Shown: positions 17,915-31,342, counted from the first letter of the stretch. The stretch is DNA of 64,000 bases from Pseudomonas putida (GCF_028682175.1 NZ_JANHKS010000008.1:101102-165101), one strand, 5' to 3'. Translations and numbers: made by a program. The notes: generated by a model from the letters alone, not told the origin.

Positions 17915-18337
17915 GGAAGCTCCTTTGAATAATGAGTGTGCTCAGCGTTTAAAACGTTCGGACGATACGGCTGAAGTTGTAGGAGTCGGCGTCTCGGGCG
18001 ACTATGTTCAATTCGAAGAAAGCACTTGTCAATCTTGCGGGTTGCAGAGGTTATACATAGCGTCGCGGGAAAATAGAGCCCTTGATTAATGGTCTTGAAT
18101 GTGAAGGTTGTGGTTTTGAAGCAATTTTTGGCTGTGCATGACTATATATGTAGGGTCTGTTTGTGGGTTGTTTGTGATAGCGTCTGACAGGCTTCTGAAA
18201 ATGCTGTAGGAATAAGGGAAATAAGACGAATAAAATAAATTTTGCTAAACGATGGTTGTTTAAAATCCTGCAAGTTCTCAACGCATACGCATGGAGAACT
18301 TGCACTGGTGTATTCAAATGAATGGCAAATTATATGG
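17915..18337. other. AT-rich spacer of 423 bases without a convincing gene
   Basis: The spacer lies between two minus-strand Ig-like genes and has markedly lower GC than the coding regions. Short open frames here are Arg/His/Tyr-rich and lack ribosome sites. It probably carries the promoter of the 17914 gene. No repeat, tRNA or terminator was seen. Confidence 0.5.
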
Positions 18338-19009
18338 TTACAATTTAAGTGTCATGGCTACCGACAGCGAGCCAACGGACTGATTGCCGGCTCGGTCCGT
18401 CACTTGGTACTCGATGAGCGCAATGTCAGCGTCGAGGGTCTTGAGGTATTCGCGTTCGAAGGCGATCTCGATCGGGCGCAGGGTCAGTTCGCCCGGTTCC
18501 ACTTGATGGGTTGGGCCGAGGACCCCATTGCACAGGGTCTGGATGAGGTCGCCGGGCTCCATGCCGGCGTAGCCGGGGAGCATGCCGATGAGTTGATCCC
18601 CGAAGCTTGCGTTCGGGAAGATCATGGGCGCGAGTAGGGTCGCTCCCGGTGGAGTGAGGTCGACTTTTAGCACGATGGACGGAGAGTCCGCGCTGAGTTC
18701 GGTGTTCGGGCTCGTGATCCTGTAGCCCAGCCTATACGTGCCGTTGTCTGAGAATAGCGTGTTATCGATGTCAACCAAAATCACGTCCCCGACCTTATCG
18801 TCGGAGGTGATGGTGCGAATATCTCCCTTGGGATGTCCATTGAGCATCAATTGAAAATAATTACCAGGCTCGGCGGACTCCCATACCCTGACTCTGACTG
18901 GAATGGGAGCGCTCAGATCGGCTGTTTTCAACAGTCCATCCTCTGGGGCGGCAATATTAACCACAGGTGGGGTAAGTGGAATGACTTCCTGCAAATTTAC
19001 GTCTTTCAT
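18338..19009 (-). CDS. Short Ig-like protein equal to the N-terminal third of paralogues A and B
   Basis: A 223-residue protein. It reproduces the first two domains of the 617/618-residue proteins: EDGLLKTADL, NYFQLMLNGHPKG, VDLTPPGATLLAPMIF, LPGYAGMEPGDLIQTLCNG and IEYQVTDRAGNQSVGS. It then stops after SVAMTLKL. The tryptophan-glycine of the core is replaced by CNG. The start MKDVNLQ follows GGAG at 6 bases; an upstream ATG 12 bases earlier is possible. It may be a real short member or a truncated duplicate. There is no signal peptide. Confidence 0.72.
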   Translation of the reverse strand: MKDVNLQEVIPLTPPVVNIAAPEDGLLKTADLSAPIPVRVRVWESAEPGNYFQLMLNGHPKGDIRTITSDDKVGDVILVDIDNTLFSDNGTYRLGYRITSPNTELSADSPSIVLKVDLTPPGATLLAPMIFPNASFGDQLIGMLPGYAGMEPGDLIQTLCNGVLGPTHQVEPGELTLRPIEIAFEREYLKTLDADIALIEYQVTDRAGNQSVGSLSVAMTLKL

Positions 19010-19236
19010 GGCGTTCTCCATCTAGCACCCGAGAATGTCTGAGACAATCAGGTAAGTGCCTGCTTAATCAGTGTCGTAGACAGACGCAAACACCTTTGTG
19101 GTGTTATTTATTTATCGCTTGTCTGAATTTCAACTAATAGTGATTCGTGGTTTCTGTCAACCCGTCGCATTGCCGTTAATCCATGAAAAACATCGCAGAA
19201 GTGCAACTTCAGAAACGTCCTACATTTTCGAACCCA

Positions 19237-19270
19237 TAAAAAAGCCCCGGCAGTGGGGCTGCCGGGGCTT
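19237..19270 (-). terminator. Rho-independent terminator of the aer-like gene
   Basis: On the minus strand a 12-bp stem AAGCCCCGGCAG/CTGCCGGGGCTT is followed by a T-run. It lies 21 bases after the stop of the receptor gene. Confidence 0.92.
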
Positions 19271-19290
19271 GGGGTGTTGCTGTGCAGGCA

Positions 19291-20856
19291 TTAGCGGTTG
19301 AAACGCTCCACCAGCGAGTACTGGCTCAGGGCGGTACCGGTCAGTTCGGCGCTCAGGTTGGCCGAGCGGCGGGCTTCGTCGGAGGTCTGGTCGGCCAGTA
19401 CGGCAATGTTGCGGATGTTGCGGCTGACTTCTTCGGCGACCGAGCTTTGCTCTTCGGTGGCAGCGGCGATCTGGGTCGCCATGTCGGTGATGTTGGCCAC
19501 CGCATCGCTGATGCCCACCAGCGCCTTGTCGGCTTCCAGCACCTGTTCGACGCCTTCTTCGGCCTGACGGCGACCGGTTTCCATGGTCTGCACGGCGTTG
19601 TTGGCGGTCTGCTGCAGTTTGGCGATCAGGGCGTGGATCTGGCCGGTGGATTCGGTGGTGCGTTGCGCCAGTTGGCGAACCTCGTCGGCGACCACCGCGA
19701 AGCCACGGCCCATCTCGCCGGCACGGGCGGCTTCGATGGCGGCGTTCAGGGCCAGCAGGTTGGTCTGGTCGGCAATGCCTTTGATGACATCGACCACGCC
19801 ACCGATTTCGTCGCTGTCCTTGGCCAGTTGGGTGACGGTCAGGCCGGTGTCGCCTACGGAGGCCGAGAGCCGCTGAATGGCTTCGCGGGTTTCGCTGGCG
19901 ATGTCACGGCCACGGCGGGTCAGTTCATTGGCCTGCTGGGTGGCGTCGGCGGTGCGTTGAACGTGGGTGGCCACTTCCTGGGTGGTGGAGGCCATCTGGT
20001 TGATGGCGGTGGCCACCTGATCGGTTTCCACGCGCTGACGCTCAAGGCCCATGGAGCTGGCCTGGGCGAGACTGTCGGACTGGCGCGCCTGGGCATTGAG
20101 GTGTTCGGCGGTGTCCTGCAGGCGGGTCAGGCAGGTTTTCAGGCGGGCTTCCTGGCTGAGGATGGACATCTCCAGACGCGCCTGCGGGCCGCGGCTGTCG
20201 GTGTACATCTGGGCGATCAGCGGGTCGGAGGTGGTCTGTTCGGCCAGACGCAGCAAGCGCTTGATTCCGCGCTGTTGCCAGCTCAGGCCGAGCAGGCCCA
20301 GCGGCACGGAGAGGGCGGCGGCCAGGGCGAAGCCCCATTGCGAGTTGAGCCACACGCCGATCAGGAAGCTCAACTGGCTGACCAGGATGAACGGCAACCA
20401 GTCCTGCAGCACCGGCAGCCATTTGTCGCGGCTGGGCACGGCGGTCTTGCCGTTGTTGAGGCGCTGATACAGGGCCTCTGCACGACGAACCTGTTCGGCG
20501 GTGGGCTTGATGCGCACCGACTCGAAGCCCACCACCTGTTTGTTTTCGAAGATCGGCGTCACGTAGGCGTTAACCCAGTAATGGTCGCCGTTCTTGCAGC
20601 GGTTCTTGACGATGCCCATCCACGGCTGACCCTGTTTCAGGGTGCCCCACATGTGTTCGAACACGGCGGACGGCACGTCAGGGTGGCGCACGGTATTGTG
20701 CGGTGCCTTGACCAGTTCGTCGCGGGTGAAGCCGCTGATGTCGACGAAGGCGTCGTTGCAGTAGGTGATCACGCCGCGCGCATCGGTGGTCGAGATCAAC
20801 CGTTGCTGCGCCGGGAAGGTCCGTTCGCGTTGGGTGATGGGCTGGTTATTGCGCAT
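19291..20856 (-). CDS. aer: PAS-containing methyl-accepting chemotaxis receptor, Aer type
   Basis: A 521-residue energy/oxygen taxis receptor. A PAS domain (about 20-125) has [20 protein letters not shown] and the [17 protein letters not shown] pattern typical of Aer, which binds FAD. A hydrophobic double segment near 150-195 anchors it in the membrane with no periplasmic domain. The C-terminal signalling domain contains the highly conserved hairpin [20 protein letters not shown]. It would signal to CheA/CheW. Pseudomonas have several Aer paralogues, so the exact one is uncertain. It is monocistronic, with its own terminator. Confidence 0.88.
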   Translation of the reverse strand: MRNNQPITQRERTFPAQQRLISTTDARGVITYCNDAFVDISGFTRDELVKAPHNTVRHPDVPSAVFEHMWGTLKQGQPWMGIVKNRCKNGDHYWVNAYVTPIFENKQVVGFESVRIKPTAEQVRRAEALYQRLNNGKTAVPSRDKWLPVLQDWLPFILVSQLSFLIGVWLNSQWGFALAAALSVPLGLLGLSWQQRGIKRLLRLAEQTTSDPLIAQMYTDSRGPQARLEMSILSQEARLKTCLTRLQDTAEHLNAQARQSDSLAQASSMGLERQRVETDQVATAINQMASTTQEVATHVQRTADATQQANELTRRGRDIASETREAIQRLSASVGDTGLTVTQLAKDSDEIGGVVDVIKGIADQTNLLALNAAIEAARAGEMGRGFAVVADEVRQLAQRTTESTGQIHALIAKLQQTANNAVQTMETGRRQAEEGVEQVLEADKALVGISDAVANITDMATQIAAATEEQSSVAEEVSRNIRNIAVLADQTSDEARRSANLSAELTGTALSQYSLVERFNR

Positions 20857-20960
20857 AAGCTATTCAATCCGGGAAGGCTTTGAACCCTTATCGGCGGCCT
20901 TCGCCGGAAATTAAGCGTTTTGTGAACTGCGTCATGGGACGCTTTGTCGCAGATCAACCG

Positions 20961-21752
20961 TCAGCGGTTGAACATCGGGTAGGTGAACAGGCCGAAGTGC
21001 GCCAGATTGAGCCCGATATGAGTGATGACCGCCGCAGTCAGGCCGCCGAATCGATAGGCGATGCCGTAGCCGATGCCGGCCATGCCCGCCAGCAGCACCC
21101 ACTCCCAGCCCGCGCCCATGTGCGCTAGGCCAAAGGCCAGCGACGCCAGCCCGATGGCCAACGCCTGGTGGTAGGGAAGGCGATGCAGCAGGCGAGCGAG
21201 GCCTTGCTGCAGGTACCCGCGAAACAGCAGCTCTTCGGTGATGGTGACCAGCAACAGGTTGTTGATCGCCCAGATCATGCCCTGCTCAGGCCATTTCGGT
21301 GCCCAGCCGACGATCCCCAGCGAGACTGCGCCTGTCAGGCAGATGACCGTGGTCACGGGCAGGGTGATGCTGGCAGTCAGCACTGTGCGGCGAGGGCTGA
21401 CGGCGAAAAATACCCAGGGACAGGCCAATGCGATCCAGAAGCCGATCAGGGGTTTGTCCAGGTTCAGGAACATTGAAAACGGCGCCGCTTCCTGGGTGAA
21501 GCGTACGGCGGCGATGACCCGGGCATTGAAGAAACCGGGCAGCCAATGGCTGGCAAGCCCTGCGGCCAGGGCGATGAACAGGCTGTGACCGAACAGGCGT
21601 ATGCCCCGATGGCTGAACTGGCTGACGCAGATCCCCGCCATGATCAACAGCCCGAACGTCACCACCACAGGCAGGGTCAGTTGGCCGTAGGTCAGCGCAA
21701 TGCAGTAACCCAGCGTAAGCAACGCAAGCGCGGTCCAGCGAAGCGCCGGCAT
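20961..21752 (-). CDS. CPBP-family intramembrane metalloprotease
   Basis: A 263-residue membrane protein with about eight hydrophobic segments. Three family motifs are present in order: EELLFRGYLQQGL (the EExxxR), FGLAHMG and HIGLNLAHFG (the HxxxN). These make the Abi/CPBP (Rce1-like) glutamic/metallo intramembrane protease fold. Substrates in bacteria are mostly unknown. The gene lies between aer and acnA, transcribed alone. Confidence 0.88.
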   Translation of the reverse strand: MPALRWTALALLTLGYCIALTYGQLTLPVVVTFGLLIMAGICVSQFSHRGIRLFGHSLFIALAAGLASHWLPGFFNARVIAAVRFTQEAAPFSMFLNLDKPLIGFWIALACPWVFFAVSPRRTVLTASITLPVTTVICLTGAVSLGIVGWAPKWPEQGMIWAINNLLLVTITEELLFRGYLQQGLARLLHRLPYHQALAIGLASLAFGLAHMGAGWEWVLLAGMAGIGYGIAYRFGGLTAAVITHIGLNLAHFGLFTYPMFNR

Positions 21753-22105
21753 GGTGTCGTCCTTGAACGTGAGATAAGGCTGCGGATTCTAGCGTTCATT
21801 AAACGGTTGTGCATGTAGGACGGGGCTGAAAGTCGCGGGGGAATCAGTGTCGTGGAAGGGTTAAACGTTTCCATGCCGATACGGAAATGCGACATCCATC
21901 TGCAGCGGTACGGCTTGCGGGCGGGGGGTGTTGAGGGCGCTGTCGCGGGCAAGCGCGCTCCTACAGGGGGGCAGGAGCGTAGCAGTCCGGCTTGCCGGCG
22001 TTGGCGATTTGAGGGTCGCCGACGCCGGCAAGCCGGACTGCTACGGGGTTGTGTCGTGCTTTCTGGCGGTGTTGACCTGCGTGGCGCCGTCGCGGATAAG
22101 CCGCC
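21753..22105. repeat. Spacer with a single REP and a perfect REPIN
   Basis: A single REP arm lies at 21942-21966 (GCGGGCAAGCGCGCTCCTAC). A REPIN lies at 21978-22045, with two 24-base arms (GTAGCAGTCCGGCTTGCCGG type) in perfect inverted orientation around a short centre. It sits just past the acnA stop. Nothing else recognisable is present. Confidence 0.85.
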
Positions 22106-24847
<2,742 letters not shown>

Positions 24848-25070
24848 GAACTAACTCCTTCACTGATCCGCAAGATTGCGGACGGGCTTATCACGAACGG
24901 TAAGACGATCTGTCCAAGCCCTCTGAATGGCGGCTTTTAAATGGTCATTGAGTAGTACTGGACCTTTGGCCTGCGCCAGTGGTTCCTGATTCCGTTATCA
25001 TGCGCCGCTTTCGAGTCACCGAGATGAAATCTCGGTCAGCGATGACTCACCCGCTTCTGGAGTACACCCG

Positions 25071-26138
25071 GTGAACACCCTTTTCATGCATTGCCGCCCC
25101 GGTTTCGAAGGCGAGGTCTGTTCCGAGATCAGCGAGCACGCTGCCCGGCTGAACGTGCCCGGCTACGCCAAGGCCAAGCCTGGCACGGCCTGCGCCGAAT
25201 TCGTCTGCACCGAGCCCGATGGCGCCGAGCGGCTGATGAACGGCGTGCGTTTCATGGACCTGATCTTCCCGCGGCAGTGGGCGCGCGGGGTGTTCGTCAG
25301 CCTGCCGGAAACGGACCGCATCAGCGTGATCCAGCAGCACATGGCCGATTTCCCGGTCTGCGGCAGCCTGTGGCTGGAAGTGGTCGACACCAACGACGGC
25401 AAGGAGCTCTCGACCTTCTGCCGCAAGTTCGAGGCCCCGCTGCGCAAGGCGCTGGAGAAGGCTGGCAAACTGGTGGACAACCCGAGCTTGCCGCGCCTGC
25501 TGCTGACCTTCAAGAGTGGCCGCGAGGTGTTTCTCGGCCTGGCAGATGCCAGCAACTCGGCAATGTGGCCGATGGGCATCCCGCGTCTGAAATTCCCCCG
25601 GGAAGCGCCCAGCCGCTCGACCTTGAAACTGGAAGAGGCCTGGCATCACTTCATTCCTCGCGAGCATTGGGACGAGCGTCTGTCCGGCGACATGACCGGC
25701 GTTGACCTGGGGGCCGCGCCAGGCGGCTGGACCTATCAACTGGTCAGGCGCGGCATGCTGGTGACCGCCATCGACAACGGCCCGATGGCTGAAAGCCTGA
25801 TGGACACCGGCCTGGTGCAGCATCTGATGGCCGACGGTTTTACCTACAAGCCGCGCCAGACCGTGGACTGGATGGTCTGCGACATCGTCGAAAAACCTGC
25901 GCGCAACGCCGCCTTGCTCGAAACCTGGCTGGGCGAGGGGTTGTGCCGCGAGGCGGTGGTCAACCTCAAGCTGCCGATGAAACAGCGCTACGCCGAAGTG
26001 CGGCGCTTGCTCGACCGCATTGAAGAAGGCTTCAAGGCCCGGGGCGTCAAGGTATCGATCGGTTGCAAACAGCTCTACCACGACCGCGAAGAAGTGACGT
26101 GTCACCTGCGGCGCCTGGATATGAAGCCCAGGGTGTAA
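25071..26138 (+). CDS. rlmM: 23S rRNA 2'-O-ribose C2498 methyltransferase RlmM
   Basis: A 355-residue SAM-dependent rRNA methyltransferase. It starts with GTG after TGGAG, matching the family N-terminus MN-x-L-x-x-x-CRPGFE. An N-terminal THUMP-like region is followed by the Rossmann part with the SAM motif GVDLGAAPGGWTYQL near residue 208. The KDKE-type catalytic residues are consistent with an RrmJ-like fold, and VNLKLPMKQRY is present. The length is normal. Confidence 0.96.
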   Translation: MNTLFMHCRPGFEGEVCSEISEHAARLNVPGYAKAKPGTACAEFVCTEPDGAERLMNGVRFMDLIFPRQWARGVFVSLPETDRISVIQQHMADFPVCGSLWLEVVDTNDGKELSTFCRKFEAPLRKALEKAGKLVDNPSLPRLLLTFKSGREVFLGLADASNSAMWPMGIPRLKFPREAPSRSTLKLEEAWHHFIPREHWDERLSGDMTGVDLGAAPGGWTYQLVRRGMLVTAIDNGPMAESLMDTGLVQHLMADGFTYKPRQTVDWMVCDIVEKPARNAALLETWLGEGLCREAVVNLKLPMKQRYAEVRRLLDRIEEGFKARGVKVSIGCKQLYHDREEVTCHLRRLDMKPRV

Positions 26139-26166
26139 GCCCAGATCCCCTATGACCTCAAGACCG

Positions 26167-26328
26167 CCCCGCCGGCAAGCCGTGCTGCTACGGTACCGGG
26201 GTCGCCACGAATCCCGGGGGATGTTGCCGCAGACCCTGTGGGAGCGGGCTTGCCCGCGAAGAGGCCGGGCCAGGCGCTAGAAATCTTGCGCCGGTACCTG
26301 CGCTTTCGCGGGCGAGCCCGCTCCCACA
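26167..26328. repeat. REP arm plus REPIN downstream of rlmM
   Basis: A single arm of the GCCGGCAAGCCGTGCTGCTA type lies at 26167-26193. A REPIN follows at 26237-26328, with arms TGTGGGAGCGGGCTTGCCCG and its near-perfect inverse. They fill most of the gap between rlmM and the XRE-cupin gene. Confidence 0.85.
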
Positions 26329-26409
26329 AAGGGCACCACCAGTGCCAAGGCAGGTGCTCTTGCACACAAAGGGCAATATAGTGCGCAGGATGCGAAGGGG
26401 ATCTGTTCG

Positions 26410-26973
26410 ATGGAAAAAGAATCACTGCCAAGGGCCTCGGTGCTGCAACACGTCAGCCTCAATGTGCGGCGCTTGCGGCATGGGGCGGGGTTGAGCCAGA
26501 CGGCGCTGGCGCAACGCTCCGGCGTCAGCCGGCGGATGCTGGTGGCCATCGAGGCCGGGGAGAAGAATGTCAGCCTGGCCACGCTGGACCGGGTGGCCGA
26601 GGCTCTGGATGTGGCCTTCAGCGATCTGATCCAGGCGCCGGACCTGCGCGACTCCAGCCGCATCAACGAGGTGGCGTGGGCCGGCACACAGCCAGGCAGC
26701 AAGGCCGTGCTGCTGGCCAGGGCGGCGGCGCGCCAGGGCGTGGAATTATGGGAATTCAGCCTGGCGCCGGGGGAGTCATACGGGTCGCAGTCTGACCCCG
26801 AGGGCTGGAGCGAACAGGTCTACGTGATCGAAGGCTGCCTGACCGTCGCCTTGCCGGACCAGATCCACGAAGTCGCCACCGGTGAGTTCTTCATGTTTCC
26901 CAGCGACCGGCCCCATGCCTACCGCAACGACGGCGACACCCTGCTGCGCTTCGTCAGAAACGTGGTGTCGTAA
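26410..26973 (+). CDS. XRE-family regulator with C-terminal cupin domain
   Basis: A 187-residue DNA-binding regulator. A helix-turn-helix of XRE type (about 18-72) includes LSQTALAQRSGVSRRMLVAIEAG. A RmlC-like cupin follows (about 110-182) with YVIEGCLTVALPD and FPSDRPHAYRNDG. This class senses a small ligand or metal in the cupin barrel. Targets are not evident; the neighbouring FAD protein at 27177 is on the same strand after about 200 bases. No regulator-specific operator was recognised. Confidence 0.9.
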   Translation: MEKESLPRASVLQHVSLNVRRLRHGAGLSQTALAQRSGVSRRMLVAIEAGEKNVSLATLDRVAEALDVAFSDLIQAPDLRDSSRINEVAWAGTQPGSKAVLLARAAARQGVELWEFSLAPGESYGSQSDPEGWSEQVYVIEGCLTVALPDQIHEVATGEFFMFPSDRPHAYRNDGDTLLRFVRNVVS

Positions 26974-27176
26974 GGGCCAGGGTGTTGATTCGGCAACAGC
27001 GGATCAACACTTTGCCCGCATTTCACCCACCCAGAGTCGCTTTATTCCGGCACGGGCCGTGCCTTGCATCCTTCGTACCGCAACGGGCCTACCAACGTCC
27101 TGTTTGAATCCATCGGCGCGCTCTGCATAATCTGGGCGTGCGGGCCCATCGGGCGAAGAAAAAAGGCGAAACAACA

Positions 27177-28592
27177 ATGACCGCAGACAACAGTCGACCG
27201 GACGCAGACATTCTCATCGTCGGCGGTGGCCTGAGTGGCACCATGCTCGCGGTGCAGCTGCTGCGCCTCGCGGGGCCGCGTCGCATCACAATCGTAGAGT
27301 CGCGCAGCGAACTGGGGCGAGGCGAGGCCTACAGCGCCACCGAGCTTGGGCACACCCTGAACGGCAACGCGGCGCGCATGAGCGTCGACCCGGACAACGC
27401 CGACGACCTGACCCAGTGGCTCACCGATTTCATTGCTGCAGGCGGCTGGCCGGAATCGGACGATGAACATGTACCGGTGGCGGAATTGTTCCCGCCCCGA
27501 GGAATTTTCGGCCTGTATGTGCAGCAACGTCTGGCAGAGGCCCAGGCGCTGGGGGCGCGGCACGGCTCCAGTGTCGAGCATGTGCGTGGCGAAGTCAGTG
27601 ACCTTGAACACAGCGCCTCGGGCGTTCGCTTGACCCTGGCCGACGGCGCCGAACTGACTGGCCGCTTCGCGGTGCTGGCCACCGGCATGTTCGCCGCCGC
27701 CCGCACCCCGCAACGGGATTCCAACGCCCTCAACGCAGCCGCCGTAGACCCTTGGGATGTGCAAGCCATGTCCCGCCTCGACCCCCAGGGCCGCGTGTTG
27801 ATTATCGGTTCGGGCCTGACCATGGTCGATGCCGTGGTGTCGCTGGAGCAGGCCGGGCATCGTGGCCCCATCGATGTGTTCTCCCGCCATGGGTTGCTGC
27901 CCCATGTGCGTCGGCAACCGCCGGCATGGCCGGATTTTCTTGGCGCCGATCACAGCATTCGCAGCACCCGGCAACTGGTTCGCGCACTGCGTGAACAGTG
28001 TGCCCGGGCGATTGCCCAGGGTATTGACTGGCAGGCACCGCTGGACACCGTTCGCGTGCACATCGGTCGCTTGTGGAGCCAGGCGAGCGATGTGCAGCGG
28101 CGCCAGTTCGTGCGCCACGTGCGGCCCTGGTGGGAGAGCCACCACCACCGCTCGCCACCGCCAAGCGCACGCTTGCTTGAGCGTCTGGTGCGGGAGGGGC
28201 GGCTGAACATTCACGCCGCCTCCTTGCTGGGTGTCGACAGCGCCGAGGCGGGGAAGGTAAGTATTCAGGTGCGCCGTCGTGGCGAGGAGCAGGCGAGCCA
28301 GATCAGCGGCGATGCCTTGATCAACTCCACGGGTATCCAGTACGACTGGCGCCGCGTTGACCGCGCCTTGCCGCGCAATCTGCTGGATCGGGGTTTGGTT
28401 CAGCCAGGGCCGCTGGCGCTGGGGATCGCCGCCGATGCCGGTGGCGCGGTGCTGGATGCCCAGGGGCAGGTGTCGGACCGGCTGTTCGCCCTGGGCCCGC
28501 CGTTGCGTGGATTGTGGTGGGAGAGCACGGCGGTGACCGATGTGGCATTGCAGGCCAAGGCGTTGGCGATTCGATTGGCGGAATTCGGCTGA
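27177..28592 (+). CDS. FAD/NAD(P)-binding protein, YdhS-like
   Basis: A 471-residue flavoprotein. The N-terminal dinucleotide fold ADILIVGGGLSGTMLAVQLL binds FAD. A second motif appears near residue 200 (RVLIIGSGLTMVDAVVSLE), as in the FAD-NAD(P) binding family of E. coli YdhS. The start MTADNSRPD follows AAGGCGA; an in-frame upstream extension is unlikely. The reaction is unknown. It may share transcription with the XRE-cupin gene upstream. Confidence 0.85.
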   Translation: MTADNSRPDADILIVGGGLSGTMLAVQLLRLAGPRRITIVESRSELGRGEAYSATELGHTLNGNAARMSVDPDNADDLTQWLTDFIAAGGWPESDDEHVPVAELFPPRGIFGLYVQQRLAEAQALGARHGSSVEHVRGEVSDLEHSASGVRLTLADGAELTGRFAVLATGMFAAARTPQRDSNALNAAAVDPWDVQAMSRLDPQGRVLIIGSGLTMVDAVVSLEQAGHRGPIDVFSRHGLLPHVRRQPPAWPDFLGADHSIRSTRQLVRALREQCARAIAQGIDWQAPLDTVRVHIGRLWSQASDVQRRQFVRHVRPWWESHHHRSPPPSARLLERLVREGRLNIHAASLLGVDSAEAGKVSIQVRRRGEEQASQISGDALINSTGIQYDWRRVDRALPRNLLDRGLVQPGPLALGIAADAGGAVLDAQGQVSDRLFALGPPLRGLWWESTAVTDVALQAKALAIRLAEFG

Positions 28593-28729
28593 CCGGGGAA
28601 TTGTGTCGACTCCGACACAATTCCTGCGCCTTACCCTAAAGCACTATCCGAACGGGCCGAGAACCTTGCAGGACCCGCTCGATCCGTCTGGACATCGTGG
28701 GTGATTCAAAGCTATGGAGGCGTTCACCC

Positions 28730-29218
28730 ATGTTGAGTCTGAATTTCAGGAACCCGGCCGATGCGGCCGTGCTGTTGCCGCAGACAGCGACCAAGGCTCA
28801 GCCATCGAACGATGACAGCACCAAGCTGCCCAGTGCCGCCGAGCAGATGCGCCAGAGCGTGGAAGTGCTGCTGTCGCCCGAAGCCCAGAAGGCGGCCAGG
28901 AGCGGCGACAAGAACGCCGACATCGATGCCACGAACCTGCCGGACCGGATCAAGGATCAGTTGAAGATGATTCGCGCGCTCCAGGAACGCATTGCCAGGC
29001 GCATGCAGGACATGCAGGCCTTCATGAGCGACCGTTCACTGTCCAGGCAGGTGCGCGAGGCCAAGATGCGGCAGTTGCAGATGGAAATCATGGCCATGAA
29101 CAGCTCGCTGCTGCAGGCCACCAACCAGCTCAATCAGGCCATGCAACAGATGCAGCTCTCGAACGGTGACCGGGTGCTGGCCGCCACGCTGGTGGGCCCG
29201 CAACACATTCAGTCCTGA
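28730..29218 (+). CDS. Conserved hypothetical coiled-coil protein
   Basis: A 162-residue protein without signal peptide. The N-terminal 60 residues are low in complexity and probably disordered. Residues about 75-150 are strongly helical with heptad character ([19 protein letters not shown], then a Met/Gln-rich stretch [18 protein letters not shown]). The start MLSLNF follows GGAGG. Its end overlaps the convergent soxR by 10 bases. No function can be assigned. Confidence 0.65.
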   Translation: MLSLNFRNPADAAVLLPQTATKAQPSNDDSTKLPSAAEQMRQSVEVLLSPEAQKAARSGDKNADIDATNLPDRIKDQLKMIRALQERIARRMQDMQAFMSDRSLSRQVREAKMRQLQMEIMAMNSSLLQATNQLNQAMQQMQLSNGDRVLAATLVGPQHIQS

Positions 29219-29670
29219 TCCAGCAGCACGGGGCCCACGCCACTCTCACCCAGGTTATCGCCCTGGTTGCGCAGCGGGCAGGCTTCCATCGACAGACAGC
29301 CGCAGCCGATGCAGCCATTGAGTTGGTCGCGCAGGGCGGTGAGGCGATTGATGCGCTCGTTCAGATCGGCTTTCCAGCAGTTCGACAGGGTGTTCCAGTC
29401 CTGCAGCGTGGGCGGATGGTCCTGGGGCAGGTTCTGGAACGCCACCTGAATGCTGGCCAGCGGAATGCCCAGGCGCTGGGCGGTCTTGATCAACGCCACG
29501 CGCCGCAGCACGTCCCGTGCGTACCGGCGCTGGTTGCCGGCATTGCGCTGGCTGCTGATCAGGCCCTTGGATTCATAGAACCGCAGCGCGGTAATGGCCA
29601 CGCCGCTGCGGGCAGCCAACTGGCCGACGGTGAGTTCGCGGGGAAGGTGAATGGAATCGCTGGCGCGCAT
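29209..29670 (-). CDS. soxR: Redox-sensitive transcriptional activator SoxR
   Basis: A 153-residue MerR-family regulator that senses redox-cycling compounds through a [2Fe-2S] cluster. The N-terminal helix-turn-helix [20 protein letters not shown] is followed by a dimer helix. The cluster cysteines C120, C123, C125 and C131 lie in [12 protein letters not shown], exactly the SoxR spacing. Divergent to it is a small monooxygenase gene, and a SoxR box lies between. In Pseudomonas SoxR controls a small set of genes directly rather than through SoxS. Confidence 0.97.
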   Translation of the reverse strand: MRASDSIHLPRELTVGQLAARSGVAITALRFYESKGLISSQRNAGNQRRYARDVLRRVALIKTAQRLGIPLASIQVAFQNLPQDHPPTLQDWNTLSNCWKADLNERINRLTALRDQLNGCIGCGCLSMEACPLRNQGDNLGESGVGPVLLDQD

Positions 29671-29688
29671 ATTTATACCAAATGCTTC

Positions 29689-29719
29689 TTGACCTCTAGT
29701 TAAGTGGAGGTTTTACCCT
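29689..29719 (+). promoter_or_regulatory. SoxR box within a 19-bp-spacer promoter
   Basis: The palindrome CCTCTAGTTAAGTGGAGG is centred between a -35-like TTGACC (29689-29694) and a -10-like TACCCT (29714-29719), with a 19-base spacer. This long spacer is the hallmark of MerR/SoxR-activated promoters. It faces the monooxygenase gene at 29840. Confidence 0.85.
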
Positions 29720-29839
29720 TCGCAGCGTTGAATCGCAACCGGCCTGTTTGCGTCGAGGCCCGGCGCAAGAAACGTAGTTCGCAACACCCGGCTGTGGAGC
29801 ATTGTGCTCAGTAACACCTGTCATCAGTGGAGAGCGTTC

Positions 29840-30175
29840 ATGACGTCACAAGACTCAAACCTTCCGTTCAGCCAGTTCATCGAGTTCACCGTCAATCCGC
29901 CGCACCAGACCGGGCTGGTCAATGCCTTGAATGAGCATTTCGAGCGCTTCACCCGCACCTATCCAGGCTTCATCCGCGCCAGCGTGCACGTCAGCGAAGA
30001 CCAGCGCCGGGTCCTCAGCCATGTGCTGTGGCAATCCAGGTCCGACTGTGAAAAGGCCTTTGCCAACGCAGAGAAAGGAGAGGGCGACCTGTGGAACCTG
30101 ATTCGTGCCTACCGGACCACGGCGATGGCATTCAATGCCTACGAACAGGTGGGGGAGATTGTCGGGCCGCGCTGA
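29840..30175 (+). CDS. Antibiotic-biosynthesis-monooxygenase (ABM) domain protein, SoxR target
   Basis: A 111-residue protein with a ferredoxin-like ABM fold: FIEFTVNPPHQTGLVNALNE, YPGFIRASVHVSEDQRRV and WQSRSDCEKAFAN. Such cofactor-free monooxygenases act on quinone-like molecules. The start MTSQDSNL follows GGAGAG. Together with the SoxR box and divergent soxR, this makes a compact redox-cycler detoxification unit; the quinone substrate is inference from family and context. Confidence 0.87.
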   Translation: MTSQDSNLPFSQFIEFTVNPPHQTGLVNALNEHFERFTRTYPGFIRASVHVSEDQRRVLSHVLWQSRSDCEKAFANAEKGEGDLWNLIRAYRTTAMAFNAYEQVGEIVGPR

Positions 30176-30199
30176 ACAGGCGGCCTGTGGCGGCATCGA

Positions 30200-31342
<1,143 letters not shown>

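Noticed and set aside
18051..18317. 88-codon frame in the AT-rich spacer
   Set aside because: No ribosome site, no domain, and Arg/His/Tyr-rich composition.
14735..19225. Recurring GTAGGA/TCCTAC hexamers in spacers of the Ig-like locus as a shared operator
   Set aside because: Orientation and distance to genes are inconsistent, and the hexamer is part of REP arms throughout the window, so chance or REP remnants cannot be excluded.
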